Source: Filomicrobium sp.
GTDB taxonomy: Bacteria > Pseudomonadota > Alphaproteobacteria > Rhizobiales > Hyphomicrobiaceae
Direction: 5' to 3'
Length of the DNA stretch: 36,268 nucleotides
Assembly: GCA_029287535.1 (NCBI GenBank)
Contig: JARFQY010000097.1
Span: 1 to 36,268 of the forward strand
The translations under genes and the position numbers were made by a program. Positions 35,625 through 36,268 of this stretch are shown here, piece after piece (positions within the stretch are counted from its first letter, which is position 1; every line of letters starts with the position of its first letter). Under the pieces are notes generated by a model, which was given only the letters and a program-made list of their open reading frames with translations, did no database searches and was not told where the DNA came from.

Positions 35625-35860
35625 GCCCTTCGGGATCCGATACTCCCGCGGAGATCTGACGATTAACTTGGTGGCTCCGAACAGTGTTATGTTGCGCCGA
35701 GCCCGACTAAGGGGCGGAGGGGCACATTGAAAAGACATGCGCTGACTAGCTTTGACGCTACCGCGTTCGCCGGTCTATGGCGTAGTCTCTTTTTGAAGTT
35801 TTCCAACGAGCTTCCCCTATTCGCTCGAAGGCCTGCAATTGGCCAGCAAAGGAATTGATA

Positions 35861-36085
35861 ATGGAGCACGAAGCAAAAAAAGAAATCGCCCAAGCCGTTA
35901 TGGATGCAAATAGCGCCCGCGACGCTACCTGGAACTCAGAAACAATGAAGTATGGGATTTCTCAGCGAGAAGCAGTGGAGCTGAAGGTTGCTGACGCGGA
36001 CCTACAGAACTTAATCACAATGCTACTTGTGTTCGACCAGAAGCAGGCAGTCGAATGGGCAGAAGAAATCCTTGGTAGGGGGTAG
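35861..36085 (+). CDS. Small acidic protein of unknown function
   Basis: A 74-residue protein, no recognised family. It is helical-looking and acidic (EHEAKKEIAQAVMDANSARD, then DADLQNLITMLLVFDQKQA and WAEEILGRG), without membrane segment or cysteine pairs. The ATG at 35861 has AAAGGA seven bases before it, which supports translation. It is divergent from the cytochrome gene. Confidence 0.55.
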   Translation: MEHEAKKEIAQAVMDANSARDATWNSETMKYGISQREAVELKVADADLQNLITMLLVFDQKQAVEWAEEILGRG

Positions 36086-36268
36086 GCCTGAGAACTTCAC
36101 CAATGATCAAGGTGCGATGGTGCTCTCGCCGTTGCGTGGACGAGGCGGACATTATCTACGCTCGTGCAGCTTGTTCCTTCCGGATTGATTTCTTGAAGTG
36201 GAGCAGGCACTCGCTACGCATTTAGAGTGGCTCATTGTGGATCTCAGGGCCGGTTGCCATGCAAACGG
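36086..36268. other. Right-edge segment, no gene seen
   Basis: The last 183 bases hold no frame I can support; a gene truncated by the window edge cannot be excluded. Confidence 0.4.

Noticed and set aside
24065-36268. Integrated mobile element or phage
   Set aside because: No integrase, transposase, tRNA or flanking repeats were seen; the accessory look rests only on gene content and a mild compositional change.

Overview
The window reads as chromosomal DNA of an autotrophy-capable alphaproteobacterium, probably Hyphomicrobiales. This is inferred from the red-type form I RuBisCO, the cbb gene order, the NasS/NasT-regulated nitrate ABC transporter and the overall protein style; no rRNA or marker gene is present to settle it. 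I see no insertion sequence, phage gene, tRNA or CRISPR array.

Region 1 (1-7739, minus strand) is a Calvin-Benson operon transcribed from right to left: fbp, prk, tkt, pgk, fba and cbbL, the last cut by the window edge. The LysR regulator cbbR (7848-8780) is divergent, and the 108-base gap between them holds dyads suited to CbbR binding. There is no gap gene between tkt and pgk.

Region 2 (8850-21827, plus strand) is a full nitrate assimilation unit: nasT (ANTAR-type antiterminator), nasS (cytoplasmic nitrate sensor), nrtA, nrtB, a fused double-ATPase NrtC/D protein, nirB, nirD, nasA and a siroheme methyltransferase (SUMT). From nrtB to the SUMT gene the genes are tightly packed, mostly with overlaps. 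The 368-base space before nrtA holds a -24/-12 (sigma-54-like) promoter, two short hairpins with A1/G4 hexaloops (the NasT/ANTAR target signature), and a long intrinsic terminator whose 5' arm overlaps the second hairpin. This gives a readable model: NtrC/sigma-54 would sense nitrogen limitation, and NasS/NasT would sense nitrate and let polymerase through the terminator.

Region 3 (21921-26279) holds selO (minus), a GNAT acetyltransferase, an aspartate-dehydrogenase-like protein and a PfkB sugar kinase.

Region 4 (26263-36268) looks like an accessory island for nucleotide/RNA maintenance or stress. It has a PolX-like helix-hairpin-helix protein that has lost its polymerase domain, an uncertain small ORF, a phosphoribosyltransferase translationally coupled to a dienelactone-hydrolase-like esterase, an APH-like kinase, PRPP synthetase, an RNase Z-like metallo-beta-lactamase, archease, the RNA ligase RtcB, a NUDIX hydrolase, a diheme cytochrome c and a small unknown protein. 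The grouping of RtcB/archease with an RNase Z-like nuclease and PRPP enzymes is the best candidate here for an under-described system; the nrt leader is the best-supported regulatory find.
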